DNA of 11,744 nucleotides, taken from assembly GCA_003132645.1 (NCBI GenBank), contig PKYM01000179.1, positions 1 through 11,744 of the forward strand, in the 5' to 3' direction. This document shows positions 1 through 6,559 of the stretch, in pieces. Position 1 is the stretch's first letter. Each line of letters begins with the position of its first letter. This DNA comes from Actinomycetota bacterium. GTDB taxonomy: Bacteria; Actinomycetota; Thermoleophilia; UBA2241. The notes under the pieces are model-generated. The model saw only the letters and a list, made by a program, of their open reading frames with translations. It was not told the DNA's origin and made no database searches. A program made the translations under genes and the position numbers.

Positions 1-2178
1 GAGCCCAACCTGGCCCGCCTGTTCGCCGGCTCCGAGGGCACCCTCCTGCTGTTCACCGAGCTCGAGGTGCAGCTCGACGTCCGGCCCCAAGCGCGGTCTC
101 TGGCCGCGCTCACGTTCGGCAGCCTGCGCGCCGCGCTCGAGGCCAACCTCGTCATCCTCACGACGAGCCCCTCGGCCGTCGAGCTCATCGACCTTGTGCC
201 GCTGCGCGGCTCGCCCAACCTGCGGCGCTTCACCCGTCTCGGGCCCATCCTCGACGGCGACGATCCGGCGGTGCTGCTCGTCGAGTATCAGGGCACGCGC
301 GACGAGAGCCTCGCCGGCCTCGACCGCCTGCGGGCCGTGGTCCCGGACCTCGGCGCCCGGGTCGAGATCTTCTTCGCCGATCCGGCCGAGGCAAACGAGG
401 CCTGGGAGCTGCGCCGCGCTTCGTTGCCCCTGCTCATGGGCGCCCCAGGGGTGGAGCGGCCCGCCTCGTTTGTCGAGGACACCGCCGTGCCCCCCGAACG
501 TCTCGCCGACTACGTCGACGAGTTCCGCCGCATCGTCGCGGCGCACGGCGCACGCGCGTCGTTTACCGGCCACGCCTCGGCCGGGTGCATGCACGTGCGC
601 CCCATGCTCGACCTGAAGAGCGCCGCGGGTGTCGGTCGGCTCCAGGACATCGCCAGCGAGGTCGGGCGTCTCGTTGCCGAGTATCACGGTGCGTTCTCGG
701 GCGAGCACGGCGACGGCTTCTCGCGGTCGTGGTTCAATGCCGAGCTCTTCGGGGCCGAGACGTACTCCGACTTCATCGCCCTGAAGGATCTCTTCGATCC
801 GCGACGCCTGCTCTCGCCGGGCCGCAAGGTCGAAGGGCCGCCGATCGCCGAGAACCTGCGCTTCGGAGCCGGCTATCGCGCTCGCTCGGGGTGGCGCCCG
901 CGGCTCTCGTATGCTCGCGAGGGCGGTTTCGATCTCGCCGTCGAGCGCTGTTTCGGCGCCGGCCTGTGCAGAAAACAGGTCGGCACGATGTGTCCGCCGG
1001 CGGCCGCCACGCGTGAGGAGTGGCACACGACGCGGGCGCGCGCCAACCTCCTGCAGGCGATGGTCGCCGGCGCCGTCGCGCCAGCGTCGCTTACCGACGA
1101 CGAGTTCGAGGAGGTTCTGGGCACCTGCCTGGCCTGCAAGGCCTGCAGCGCGGAGTGTCCGGCGGCAGTCGACATGGCAGCTCTCAAGGCCGAGTGGCTG
1201 GCCGAATGTAACGCCCGCGACGGCGTGCCGCTGCTGGCCCGCGCCGTCGCCGACCTGCGCATGCTGTCGCGCCTGGCGGCGCCGCTCGCGCCGCTCGTCA
1301 ACGTGCTAGGGCGCGGGCCGCTGGCCCGCGCCCTCATGCCGCTCGTCGGGGTCGACCCGCGGCGCGCCGCGCCGACGATCGCGCGGCGCTCCTTCAGCGA
1401 ACGGGCGCGGGCGGCGACCGCGGCGCGCACGGCGAACGCGGCGGGTGCGATGAACGCGGCCCGCGCAGACGTCATCGTGTTCGCCGACTGCTTCATCGAA
1501 CACCAGGAGCCGCACATCGGCGAGGCTCTGCTGGCCCTCCTGCGAGCGGCGGGCTACACGCCCCGGGTAGAGAGCGCCGGCTGCTGTGGGCGCACGATGC
1601 TGTCGGTGGGCATGATCGACAAGGCGCGCCGCGCCGCCCGGGCGACCGCCCGGGCGCTCGCGCCACAGGCTCGCACCGGCCTGCCGATCGTCTTCATCGA
1701 GCCGAGCTGCCAAGCGATGGTCCACGACGACTGGGAGCGGTTGCTGCCCGGCGACGGCGATGCCGCCGCCGTGGCCGCCGCGGCGCGCTCCGGGCTGGCG
1801 CTTGTCGCCGATGCCGCCGCGGCCGGCAGACTGCACTTTCGCGCCGGTGGGAGCGCCCTGGTCCATCCCCACTGTCACGAGCGGGCGGTGTTCGGCGTCG
1901 AGGACACCCTGCGCGCGCTGCGCTGCGTGCCGGAGCTCGAGCTCACGGTGCTCGACGCCGGCTGCTGTGGCATGTCAGGTGTCTTCGGCTATCGCAAGGA
2001 ACACTACGACCTCAGCGTTCAGATCGCCTCACGGGCGCTGCTGCCGGCGCTGCGCGGGGTCAGCGGCGAGGTCGCCGTGCTGGCGACCGGCACGTCGTGC
2101 CGGTCGCAGATAGGCGACCTCGCCGCCCGCCCCGCGCGCCACCCCCTCGAGTTCCTGGCCGAACGGCTCATGACCTGA
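1..2178 (+). CDS. FAD-linked oxidase / Fe-S oxidoreductase fusion (D-2-hydroxyacid dehydrogenase type), 5' end missing
   Basis: The frame is open from base 1, and the first visible residues (LFAGSEGT) are the typical end of an FAD-binding PCMH domain, so the true start lies upstream. The visible 725 residues hold the FAD-oxidase C-terminal domain (to about residue 280, with GEHGDG at 234-239). A ferredoxin-like region follows: Cys317, Cys323 and the TMCP cysteine at 331, then a CLACKACSAECP motif. Last comes a GlpC-type region with two CCG motifs (AGCCGR, AGCCGM), HPHCHE and GTSCRSQ. Family members of about 950-1020 residues, such as E. coli YdiJ, oxidise D-2-hydroxyacids (D-lactate, D-2-hydroxyglutarate) to 2-oxoacids and pass electrons through Fe-S centres to an acceptor, usually at the membrane face. 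The substrate cannot be read here. It lies 207 bases before a 2-oxoacid oxidoreductase operon on the same strand, which makes a 2-oxoacid link attractive. Confidence 0.9.
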   Translation, partial: EPNLARLFAGSEGTLLLFTELEVQLDVRPQARSLAALTFGSLRAALEANLVILTTSPSAVELIDLVPLRGSPNLRRFTRLGPILDGDDPAVLLVEYQGTRDESLAGLDRLRAVVPDLGARVEIFFADPAEANEAWELRRASLPLLMGAPGVERPASFVEDTAVPPERLADYVDEFRRIVAAHGARASFTGHASAGCMHVRPMLDLKSAAGVGRLQDIASEVGRLVAEYHGAFSGEHGDGFSRSWFNAELFGAETYSDFIALKDLFDPRRLLSPGRKVEGPPIAENLRFGAGYRARSGWRPRLSYAREGGFDLAVERCFGAGLCRKQVGTMCPPAAATREEWHTTRARANLLQAMVAGAVAPASLTDDEFEEVLGTCLACKACSAECPAAVDMAALKAEWLAECNARDGVPLLARAVADLRMLSRLAAPLAPLVNVLGRGPLARALMPLVGVDPRRAAPTIARRSFSERARAATAARTANAAGAMNAARADVIVFADCFIEHQEPHIGEALLALLRAAGYTPRVESAGCCGRTMLSVGMIDKARRAARATARALAPQARTGLPIVFIEPSCQAMVHDDWERLLPGDGDAAAVAAAARSGLALVADAAAAGRLHFRAGGSALVHPHCHERAVFGVEDTLRALRCVPELELTVLDAGCCGMSGVFGYRKEHYDLSVQIASRALLPALRGVSGEVAVLATGTSCRSQIGDLAARPARHPLEFLAERLMT

Positions 2179-2195
2179 TCAAGCGGCTCATGACC
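2164..2195. repeat. 12-bp direct repeat across a stop codon
   Basis: CGGCTCATGACC occurs at 2164-2175, immediately before the TGA stop of the oxidase gene, and again at 2184-2195, a period of 20 bases. The flanks do not match, so it is a short local duplication or chance. No function is assigned. Confidence 0.4.
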
Positions 2196-2298
2196 CGAGC
2201 TCCGCGCCGGGATCTGCCTGCATGCGGGATTGTTCGCAACCGCCCCGCCTTATCGAGCGCCGGCGACAGCGCAATGCCGCCCGCCGGTGCATCCGCAC

Positions 2299-2327
2299 TG
2301 GCGCTCGGCGCCCGGGACGCCTAGAAT
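2299..2327 (+). promoter_or_regulatory. candidate promoter of the 2-oxoacid:ferredoxin oxidoreductase operon
   Basis: TAGAAT at 2322-2327 is a good -10 element (five of six to TATAAT) in an otherwise GC-rich gap. The matching -35 position 17 bases upstream (TGGCGC, 2299-2304) is poor. The predicted transcript start, near 2334, would leave about 50 bases of leader before the ferredoxin gene. The rest of the 2179-2385 gap shows no other gene and no convincing terminator. Confidence 0.35.
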
Positions 2328-2385
2328 ACAAACAGGCGGTAGTGGGTTCGCGGCCGTGCGGCGGCCCGACTGCCGGCGAGTATCG

Positions 2386-2625
2386 ATGAAAGACACCTCT
2401 ACGAAAAAAGCAAAGAGTCGCGCCCCCGAGGCGGTCGTCGTCGATTTCGATCTCTGCAAGGCCTGCGGCATCTGCGTCGAGTTCTGTCCCCAGGACGTCT
2501 TCGATCGCGATGAGCTCGGCCGCCCGGTCGTCGCCCGGCTCGACGATTGCACTGCATGCGCGTTCTGCGAGCGTCATTGTCCCGACTTCGCCATCGACAT
2601 CGTACGCTCCACAGGGAAGGCCTGA
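2386..2625 (+). CDS. korD: 2-oxoacid:ferredoxin oxidoreductase, delta (ferredoxin) subunit
   Basis: This 79-residue protein has two 4Fe-4S motifs: CKACGICVEFCP at about residues 24-35 and CTACAFCERHCP at about 53-64. It matches the small bacterial-type ferredoxin subunit (OorD/KorD) that carries electrons away from the thiamine-diphosphate core of 2-oxoglutarate:ferredoxin oxidoreductase. The N-terminus before the first motif is Lys/Arg-rich. The ATG at 2386 was chosen because homologues begin close to the first Cys motif. An in-frame GTG at 2356 would add ten residues, and the ribosome-binding site is weak in either case. The gene is first in a delta-alpha-beta-gamma operon, and its stop overlaps the alpha-subunit start (TGATG). 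The family call is firm; the symbol rests on gene order. Confidence 0.88.
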   Translation: MKDTSTKKAKSRAPEAVVVDFDLCKACGICVEFCPQDVFDRDELGRPVVARLDDCTACAFCERHCPDFAIDIVRSTGKA

Positions 2626-3794
2626 TGCCCCAGCCACGTCGTTTGGTCGAAGGCAACGAAGCGGTCGCCGAAGGCGCCATCGCGGCCGGCGCGCGATTCT
2701 TCGCGGGTTACCCGATCACCCCCTCGACCGAGATCGCCGAGGTGCTTTCGCGCCGGCTGCCCCAGGTGGGCGGCCACTTCATGCAGATGGAGGACGAGAT
2801 CGCTTCGATCGGCGCCGTCATCGGCGCTTCGCTGGCCGGAGCCAAGGCGCTCACGGCCACCTCCGGCCCCGGCTTCTCGCTCATGCAGGAGAGCATCGGC
2901 TACGCCTCGATGGCCCAGGTGCCGTGCGTCATCGTCGACGTCATGCGCGGTGGTCCTTCGACCGGTCTGCCTACCGAGCCCTCGCAGGGTGATGTCATGC
3001 AGGCGCGCTGGGGCACCCACGGCGAGCACTCGATCATCGCGCTCGTGCCGAGCTCGGTGGCGGAGTGCTTTACGCTCACAGTCGAAGCTTTCAACCTCTC
3101 CGAAGCCTACCGCACCCCGGTCATCGTGCTTTCCGACGCCACCATCGGACACATGCGCGAAGCGGTCGCGCTGCCGCTTCCCGAGGAGCTGCGCGTCGCC
3201 GCCCGCGGCGAGCCCGACGTGGCGCCCGAAGACTACGACGAGGTCATGTCGACGGTCGACAACATCATGCCGCGCCCCGCGCTCGGTTCGCGCTACGCGG
3301 TGCACGTAACCGGATTGGTCTACGACCGCCGCCGCGGCGGCGTGCCGGCGACCGGCACGCCGGCGGTCGCCGACGGGCTCGGGCGTTACCTGCGCGAGAA
3401 GATCTATCACCACCAGGACGCCATCTGCCGGGTCGAAGAGCTCGAGATGGAAGACGCCGAAGTCGCCATCCTCGCCTACGGTTCGGTGGCGCGCTCCGCG
3501 AAGGCGGCCATGAAGTGGGCGCGTCGCCAGGGCGTCAAGGTCGGCCTTGTGCGGCCCATCACGCTGTGGCCGTTTCCCACCGAGGCCGTCGAGCACATGG
3601 GCGACCAGGTGCGCACCATCATCGTGCCCGAGATGAACCTGAGACAGATCGCCTGGGAGGTCCAGGCGGCCGTCGCCGGCAGGGCCAAGGTGGTCGACCA
3701 CGGTCGTGTCGACGGTAAGCTCATCCGTCCCGAGGAGATCGCCGCGCTGATCCGCGACGAGTTCCACTATCACCACTTCGAGGAGATGGCATGA
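2625..3794 (+). CDS. korA: 2-oxoacid:ferredoxin oxidoreductase, alpha subunit (2-oxoglutarate type)
   Basis: This 389-residue protein carries the pyrimidine-binding half of the thiamine-diphosphate site. Visible motifs are GYPITPSTEI (28-37), MEDEIASIGAVIGAS (55-69), TSGPGFSLM (79-87) and RGGPSTGLPT (108-117) followed by QGD. All are typical of KorA/OorA/VorB alpha subunits, and the length is normal for a stand-alone alpha chain (about 375-390). With the beta and gamma chains it would convert a 2-oxoacid plus CoA to acyl-CoA, CO2 and reduced ferredoxin in the cytoplasm. The start ATG overlaps the ferredoxin stop by one base and has GGGAAGG at 2614-2620 just upstream. Its own stop overlaps the beta start (ATGA). 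The delta-alpha-beta-gamma order favours 2-oxoglutarate, but a branched-chain 2-oxoacid cannot be excluded. Confidence 0.93.
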   Translation: MPQPRRLVEGNEAVAEGAIAAGARFFAGYPITPSTEIAEVLSRRLPQVGGHFMQMEDEIASIGAVIGASLAGAKALTATSGPGFSLMQESIGYASMAQVPCVIVDVMRGGPSTGLPTEPSQGDVMQARWGTHGEHSIIALVPSSVAECFTLTVEAFNLSEAYRTPVIVLSDATIGHMREAVALPLPEELRVAARGEPDVAPEDYDEVMSTVDNIMPRPALGSRYAVHVTGLVYDRRRGGVPATGTPAVADGLGRYLREKIYHHQDAICRVEELEMEDAEVAILAYGSVARSAKAAMKWARRQGVKVGLVRPITLWPFPTEAVEHMGDQVRTIIVPEMNLRQIAWEVQAAVAGRAKVVDHGRVDGKLIRPEEIAALIRDEFHYHHFEEMA

Positions 3795-4681
3795 CCGCCC
3801 TGGTCGACGAGGAACTGCTCGAACGGGCGCCGCACGACACGAACCTGCCGCGCGTCACGCCACACAGCACGGCTGAGATCACGAGCCACCTGCGCACGCC
3901 ACACACGCTGTGGTGCCCGGGGTGCTCCAACGGCATCGTGACGCGGGCGCTGATCGATGCCGTCCTGACGCTCGACCTCGACCTCGACCGTACCTGCCTC
4001 ATCGCCGGCATCGGCTGCGCCGGTCGCATCACCGCCTACATCAACTGGTCGACGGTGCACACCGCCCACGGTCGTGCCCTCACCGTCGCCACCGGCGCCA
4101 AGGCCGCCGACCCCGGCCTCAACGTCATCGTGGTGATGGGCGACGGCGACTGCGTGGCCATCGGCGGCAATCACCTGATCCACGCCGCGCGGCGCAACAT
4201 CGACGTCACCGCCATCGTCTTCAACAACTCGATCTACGGCATGACCGGCGGCCAGATGAGCCCGACGACCTTCGAGGGCGACCTCTCCACGACGAGCGCC
4301 TATGGCAACGTCGAGCAGGCCTTCGACATCTGCGAGCTGGCGCGCGCCGCGGGTGCGACCTACGTCGCCCGCGGCACGTCGTACAATTACCTGCGGCTGT
4401 CCCAGCTCATCGCCGGCGGCATCGCTCACAAGGGCTTCTCGTTCATCGAGGCGATGGTCGCCTGCCCGACCTACTACGGGCGTCAGAACGGGTTTTCCGA
4501 CCCGGCCGAGATGCTCAAGGTGCAAAAGGCGCGGGCCGTGCCGGTCGCCGAGTTCGACCGCGATGGGCCGCGCTTGCGCGACCGCTACCCGGTCGGCGTC
4601 CTGCACCATGCCGAGCGCGTCGAGTACACGGCGGCCTACGCCGACGTCGTGCGGCGCGCCGGGGAGCGTTCCCGTGGCTGA
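3791..4681 (+). CDS. korB: 2-oxoacid:ferredoxin oxidoreductase, beta subunit (thiamine diphosphate binding)
   Basis: This 296-residue protein holds the diphosphate-binding half of the thiamine site. Visible motifs are WCPGC (41-45), GIGCAGR (73-79), HTAHGRAL (90-97), GDGD (117-120) with GGNH (125-128) and ARRN (133-136), then NNSIYGMTGGQMSPTT (145-160). These are the classic KorB/OorB signatures. The ATG at 3791 overlaps the alpha stop by four bases and is preceded by GAGGAG at 3780-3785, so translation is coupled and well initiated. The N-terminal stretch of about 35 residues before the conserved core is a little longer than in compact homologues. It forms the catalytic core with the alpha chain and overlaps the gamma gene by eight bases. 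Confidence 0.94.
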   Translation: MTALVDEELLERAPHDTNLPRVTPHSTAEITSHLRTPHTLWCPGCSNGIVTRALIDAVLTLDLDLDRTCLIAGIGCAGRITAYINWSTVHTAHGRALTVATGAKAADPGLNVIVVMGDGDCVAIGGNHLIHAARRNIDVTAIVFNNSIYGMTGGQMSPTTFEGDLSTTSAYGNVEQAFDICELARAAGATYVARGTSYNYLRLSQLIAGGIAHKGFSFIEAMVACPTYYGRQNGFSDPAEMLKVQKARAVPVAEFDRDGPRLRDRYPVGVLHHAERVEYTAAYADVVRRAGERSRG

Positions 4682-5327
4682 GCCCACTGCCGACGACCGG
4701 GCAGCGACCCGCCACGAGATCCGCCTCTCGGGGTCGGGCGGCCAGGGCATCATCCTGGCGGCGACCCTGCTGGCCGACGCCGCCGTGGCGAGCGGCCGCG
4801 AGGTGATCGGCACGCAGAGCTACGGGCCCGAGGCTCGCGGCGGCGCCTCGAAGGCCGAAGTGATCATCTCCGACGACGAGATCGACTTTCCCGAGGTGAC
4901 CGCACCCGTCATCACGGTCTGTCTCTCCCAGGAAGCCTTCGACGCCTATGCTCCCCTCACTGTGCCCGGTGGCCTCGTCGTGTACGACGAACGGCTCGTC
5001 ACGGCGCAGCCGCTCGTCAAGGCGCAGCCGCTCGAAGGGCTCCGCCTCGTGGGCCTGCCGTTCACCTTTCTGGCCGAGACCGAGCTGGGCAAGGCTATCG
5101 CCGCCAACATCGTCATGCTCGGCGCGCTTCAGCAGCTCACCGGGGTGATCCGCGCCGACGCACTCGAAGACGCCGTGCGCCGCCGTCTGCCGGCCAAGAT
5201 CGTCGAACTCAACATCAGGGCGCTGAAGCTGGGCCACGACTGCGCTGCGCAAACGGAGCGCGGCCCGGCCGCGCCGCGTCGCCGTCGCGTCGCCGCGGGC
5301 AGGACAGGCGAGTCCGGCCCGGCATGA
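4674..5327 (+). CDS. korC: 2-oxoacid:ferredoxin oxidoreductase, gamma subunit
   Basis: This 217-residue protein starts at GTG 4674. GGGGAG lies seven bases upstream (4661-4666), and the start is inside the beta gene by eight bases. SGSGGQGIILA (19-29) and SYGPEARGGASKAEVIIS (49-66) are the hallmark motifs of the POR/KOR gamma family, the domain linked to CoA handling. Family members of this stand-alone type are usually about 180-190 residues. Here the last 25 residues or so form a low-complexity Arg/Ala/Pro tail (RRRR near its centre) with no evident counterpart. The stop overlaps the start of a small membrane protein gene (ATGA). The family call is sure; the role of the basic tail is unknown. 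Confidence 0.92.
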   Translation: MAEPTADDRAATRHEIRLSGSGGQGIILAATLLADAAVASGREVIGTQSYGPEARGGASKAEVIISDDEIDFPEVTAPVITVCLSQEAFDAYAPLTVPGGLVVYDERLVTAQPLVKAQPLEGLRLVGLPFTFLAETELGKAIAANIVMLGALQQLTGVIRADALEDAVRRRLPAKIVELNIRALKLGHDCAAQTERGPAAPRRRRVAAGRTGESGPA

Positions 5328-5503
5328 ACCTCGCCATCCTCGTGGCCGGGATCGTGGGGCTCGCGGTCGCGGCTTTTTTCTTTGTGGAGCTGCTGGTCGA
5401 CGCGCTTCGCCGCCGGCAGTTCATCGACGTCGGCATCGCCGCCGGTGTTGTGGCGCTCACCGTCTGGCTGCTGTTCACCTACGGTGACGGTCTGCTGCAG
5501 TAG
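5324..5503 (+). CDS. 59-residue two-helix membrane protein, coupled to the oxidoreductase operon
   Basis: The ATG at 5324 overlaps the gamma-subunit stop in an ATGA arrangement, and the frame runs 59 codons to TAG at 5501. Two hydrophobic segments are clear: about residues 3-24, with the run AAFFF at 16-20, and about 36-52. They are joined by a short loop containing Arg-Arg-Arg (29-31). By the positive-inside rule this is a helical hairpin with both ends outside. Glu22 and Asp26 sit at the end of the first helix. There is no good Shine-Dalgarno sequence, so translation probably depends on the gamma gene. I do not recognise the family. Position suggests a membrane anchor or electron-transfer accessory for the ferredoxin-reducing enzyme, but this is inference. 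Codon use matches its neighbours. Confidence 0.72.
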   Translation: MNLAILVAGIVGLAVAAFFFVELLVDALRRRQFIDVGIAAGVVALTVWLLFTYGDGLLQ

Positions 5504-5640
5504 GCCCTTCCGGGTCGCCCGGCGCCGCCCGCCCGCACGTTGCCCGCCCGCGGGTCTCGGCGCCGCCCGCCCGCGGCGCTAGACGTCGCCCGCACGCCGC
5601 TTTAGCCACCGCCCTTGCCACGACCCGCGCTGACTTGCGC
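5504..5640. repeat. GC-rich spacer with short direct repeats
   Basis: No gene is seen in this stretch after the oxidoreductase operon. GGCGCCGCCCGCCCGC (16 bp) occurs exactly at 5521-5536 and 5559-5574, and CGCCCGCACG at 5530-5539 and 5587-5596. A small hairpin, CCGGG-TCG-CCCGG, lies at 5510-5522 just after the membrane-protein stop. It lacks a T-run, so it is at best a weak terminator. Confidence 0.5.
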
Positions 5641-5662
5641 CGCGACCCTCGCCGCCTAAGGT
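5635..5662 (+). promoter_or_regulatory. candidate promoter of the response regulator gene
   Basis: TTGCGC at 5635-5640 and TAAGGT at 5657-5662 are 16 bases apart and resemble -35/-10 elements of the primary sigma factor in GC-rich bacteria. Transcription would begin near 5669, upstream of the AGGAGGT-hairpin element and about 130 bases before the chosen start codon. Confidence 0.4.
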
Positions 5663-5685
5663 TTGCGGGAAGTTTGCCGATACTC

Positions 5686-5720
5686 AGGAGGTCATCGGCC
5701 GCAGCCAGTGCGGGCCGATG
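5686..5720 (+). promoter_or_regulatory. Shine-Dalgarno plus hairpin enclosing an ATG in the response-regulator leader
   Basis: A near-perfect Shine-Dalgarno AGGAGGT (5686-5692) has no start codon within normal distance. It is followed at once by CATCGGCC (5693-5700), a 12-base loop, and the exact complement GGCCGATG (5713-5720). The last three bases of the stem are an ATG in frame with the response regulator. The hairpin would either hide this ATG or shorten the gap between the Shine-Dalgarno sequence and the start. A regulatory role is inference. Confidence 0.45.
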
Positions 5721-5798
5721 CGGCAGCGAAGTGAGGCCAGACGTGTTGCTCCAGCAGCGAGAATGTCACGGCCGTGTGGCGGTTCCCGAGGCCCTTTG

Positions 5799-6386
5799 AT
5801 GGGGGCCAAGCGGATCCTCGTCGTCGACGATAACCCCGACGTGTTGCGGTTGGTCGACCAAGCCCTTACGGCGGTCGGCTACGAAGTGACGACGTCCCCG
5901 GACGGCCGGTCGGCCGTGCGCGACGGCGCCCTGTCGCTGCCCGATCTCGTCCTGCTCGACATCGGCTTGCCCGACGAAGACGGCTTCAAGGTCTGCACCC
6001 GGCTGCGCGAGAAGCCGGCGGCGCTCGTCTGTCCCATCATCTTCCTGACTGCCGCGGGCGACATCGACAGCCGCCTGCACGGTTTCGAGCAGGGAGCCGT
6101 CGACTATATCGTCAAGCCTTTCCACATCAAGGAGCTGCTGGCCCGGATCAAGGTCCATCTGCACGAGGACGAGTTGCCCAAGGGCGACGTGCCGAGTCCG
6201 CTGACCGAGCGCGAGCGCGAGGTCGTTAAACTGCTGGCCACCGGTAAGACCTACAAGCAGGTGGCGCACGCGCTGCAGGTATCGCAGAGCACCATCCGCA
6301 ACCACCTGCACAACGTCTACCACAAGCTCGAGGTCGTCGACCGCGCCCAGGCGGTCATCGTGAGCCGCGAGCAGGGCTGGATCTAG
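5799..6386 (+). CDS. orphan two-component response regulator, REC + LuxR-type HTH
   Basis: This 195-residue protein has a receiver domain with the full phosphorylation site: Asp10-Asp11, phospho-acceptor Asp54 (LLDIGLPDEDG), Thr84 and Lys106 (VKPF). From about residue 134 a LuxR/GerE-type helix-turn-helix follows (LTEREREVVKLLATGKTYKQVAHAL...STIRNHL). It should be a NarL/FixJ-class DNA-binding regulator activated by phosphorylation. No histidine kinase is in the window, so its partner is elsewhere. The ATG at 5799 was chosen because the receiver core begins there and GAGG (5788-5791) lies seven bases upstream. In-frame ATGs at 5763 and 5718 would add 12 or 27 low-complexity residues, and the 5718 codon sits in the leader hairpin. 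Targets are not visible. Confidence 0.9.
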   Translation: MGAKRILVVDDNPDVLRLVDQALTAVGYEVTTSPDGRSAVRDGALSLPDLVLLDIGLPDEDGFKVCTRLREKPAALVCPIIFLTAAGDIDSRLHGFEQGAVDYIVKPFHIKELLARIKVHLHEDELPKGDVPSPLTEREREVVKLLATGKTYKQVAHALQVSQSTIRNHLHNVYHKLEVVDRAQAVIVSREQGWI

Positions 6387-6405
6387 CCGGCGGCAGTCGC
6401 GAAAC

Positions 6406-6422
6406 GTTGCAAGTTGCAACTT
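6406..6422. promoter_or_regulatory. palindromic site after the response regulator gene
   Basis: GTTGCAA-G-TTGCAAC (6406-6420) is a perfect 7-bp inverted repeat around one base. It overlaps a second perfect 12-bp palindrome, AAGTTGCAACTT (6411-6422). It can also be read as two direct copies of GTTGCAA. Its AT-rich content stands out from its surroundings. It may be a protein-binding site or a small hairpin; no evidence separates these. Confidence 0.35.
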
Positions 6423-6445
6423 CTCGTGACCGACCCATGTGACAC

Positions 6446-6491
6446 AAAGGGAGCGGCGGGGCGCCAGAGGCGCCCCGCCGCTCCCTTTCTA
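6446..6491. terminator. bidirectional intrinsic terminator, perfect 20-bp stem
   Basis: The arm at 6446-6465 (AAAGGGAGCGG...GCGCC) is exactly complementary to 6469-6488, with the three-base loop AGA. The stem is very GC-rich, and the distal arm ends in TTT then CT. The opposite strand similarly ends in CTTTGTG. The element lies between the response regulator gene (+) and the convergent small gene (-) and should stop transcription from both sides. Confidence 0.85.
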
Positions 6492-6527
6492 CGCTGACCC
6501 TCTTCGTCTGTACGCTGACCCTCTTCG
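6490..6527. repeat. 21-bp tandem duplication
   Basis: TACGCTGACCCTCTTCG is repeated exactly at 6490-6506 and 6511-6527, a period of 21 bases. It lies between the terminator and the end of the convergent small gene. It looks like a slippage duplication of non-coding DNA. Confidence 0.6.
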
Positions 6528-6559
6528 CGCTCCGGCCGGGCCAGGCCCGGCGCGAGTCG

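Noticed and set aside
2230..2385. Upstream extension of the ferredoxin subunit to an ATG at 2230
   Set aside because: The added residues are Pro/Arg-rich, unlike any ferredoxin, and the stretch includes the candidate TAGAAT promoter.
2574..3776. Long reverse-strand open frame (400 codons) opposite the alpha-subunit gene
   Set aside because: It mirrors the alpha gene, has no recognisable domain, and reflects high GC content that removes stop codons from the opposite strand.
3770..4813. Reverse-strand open frame (347 codons) opposite the beta-subunit gene
   Set aside because: The plus strand carries unmistakable KorB motifs here; the antisense product is low-complexity Val/Arg/Gly/Asp-rich sequence.
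5766..6419. Reverse-strand open frame opposite the response regulator
   Set aside because: The plus strand encodes a complete receiver and HTH domain; the antisense frame has no start context and no domain.
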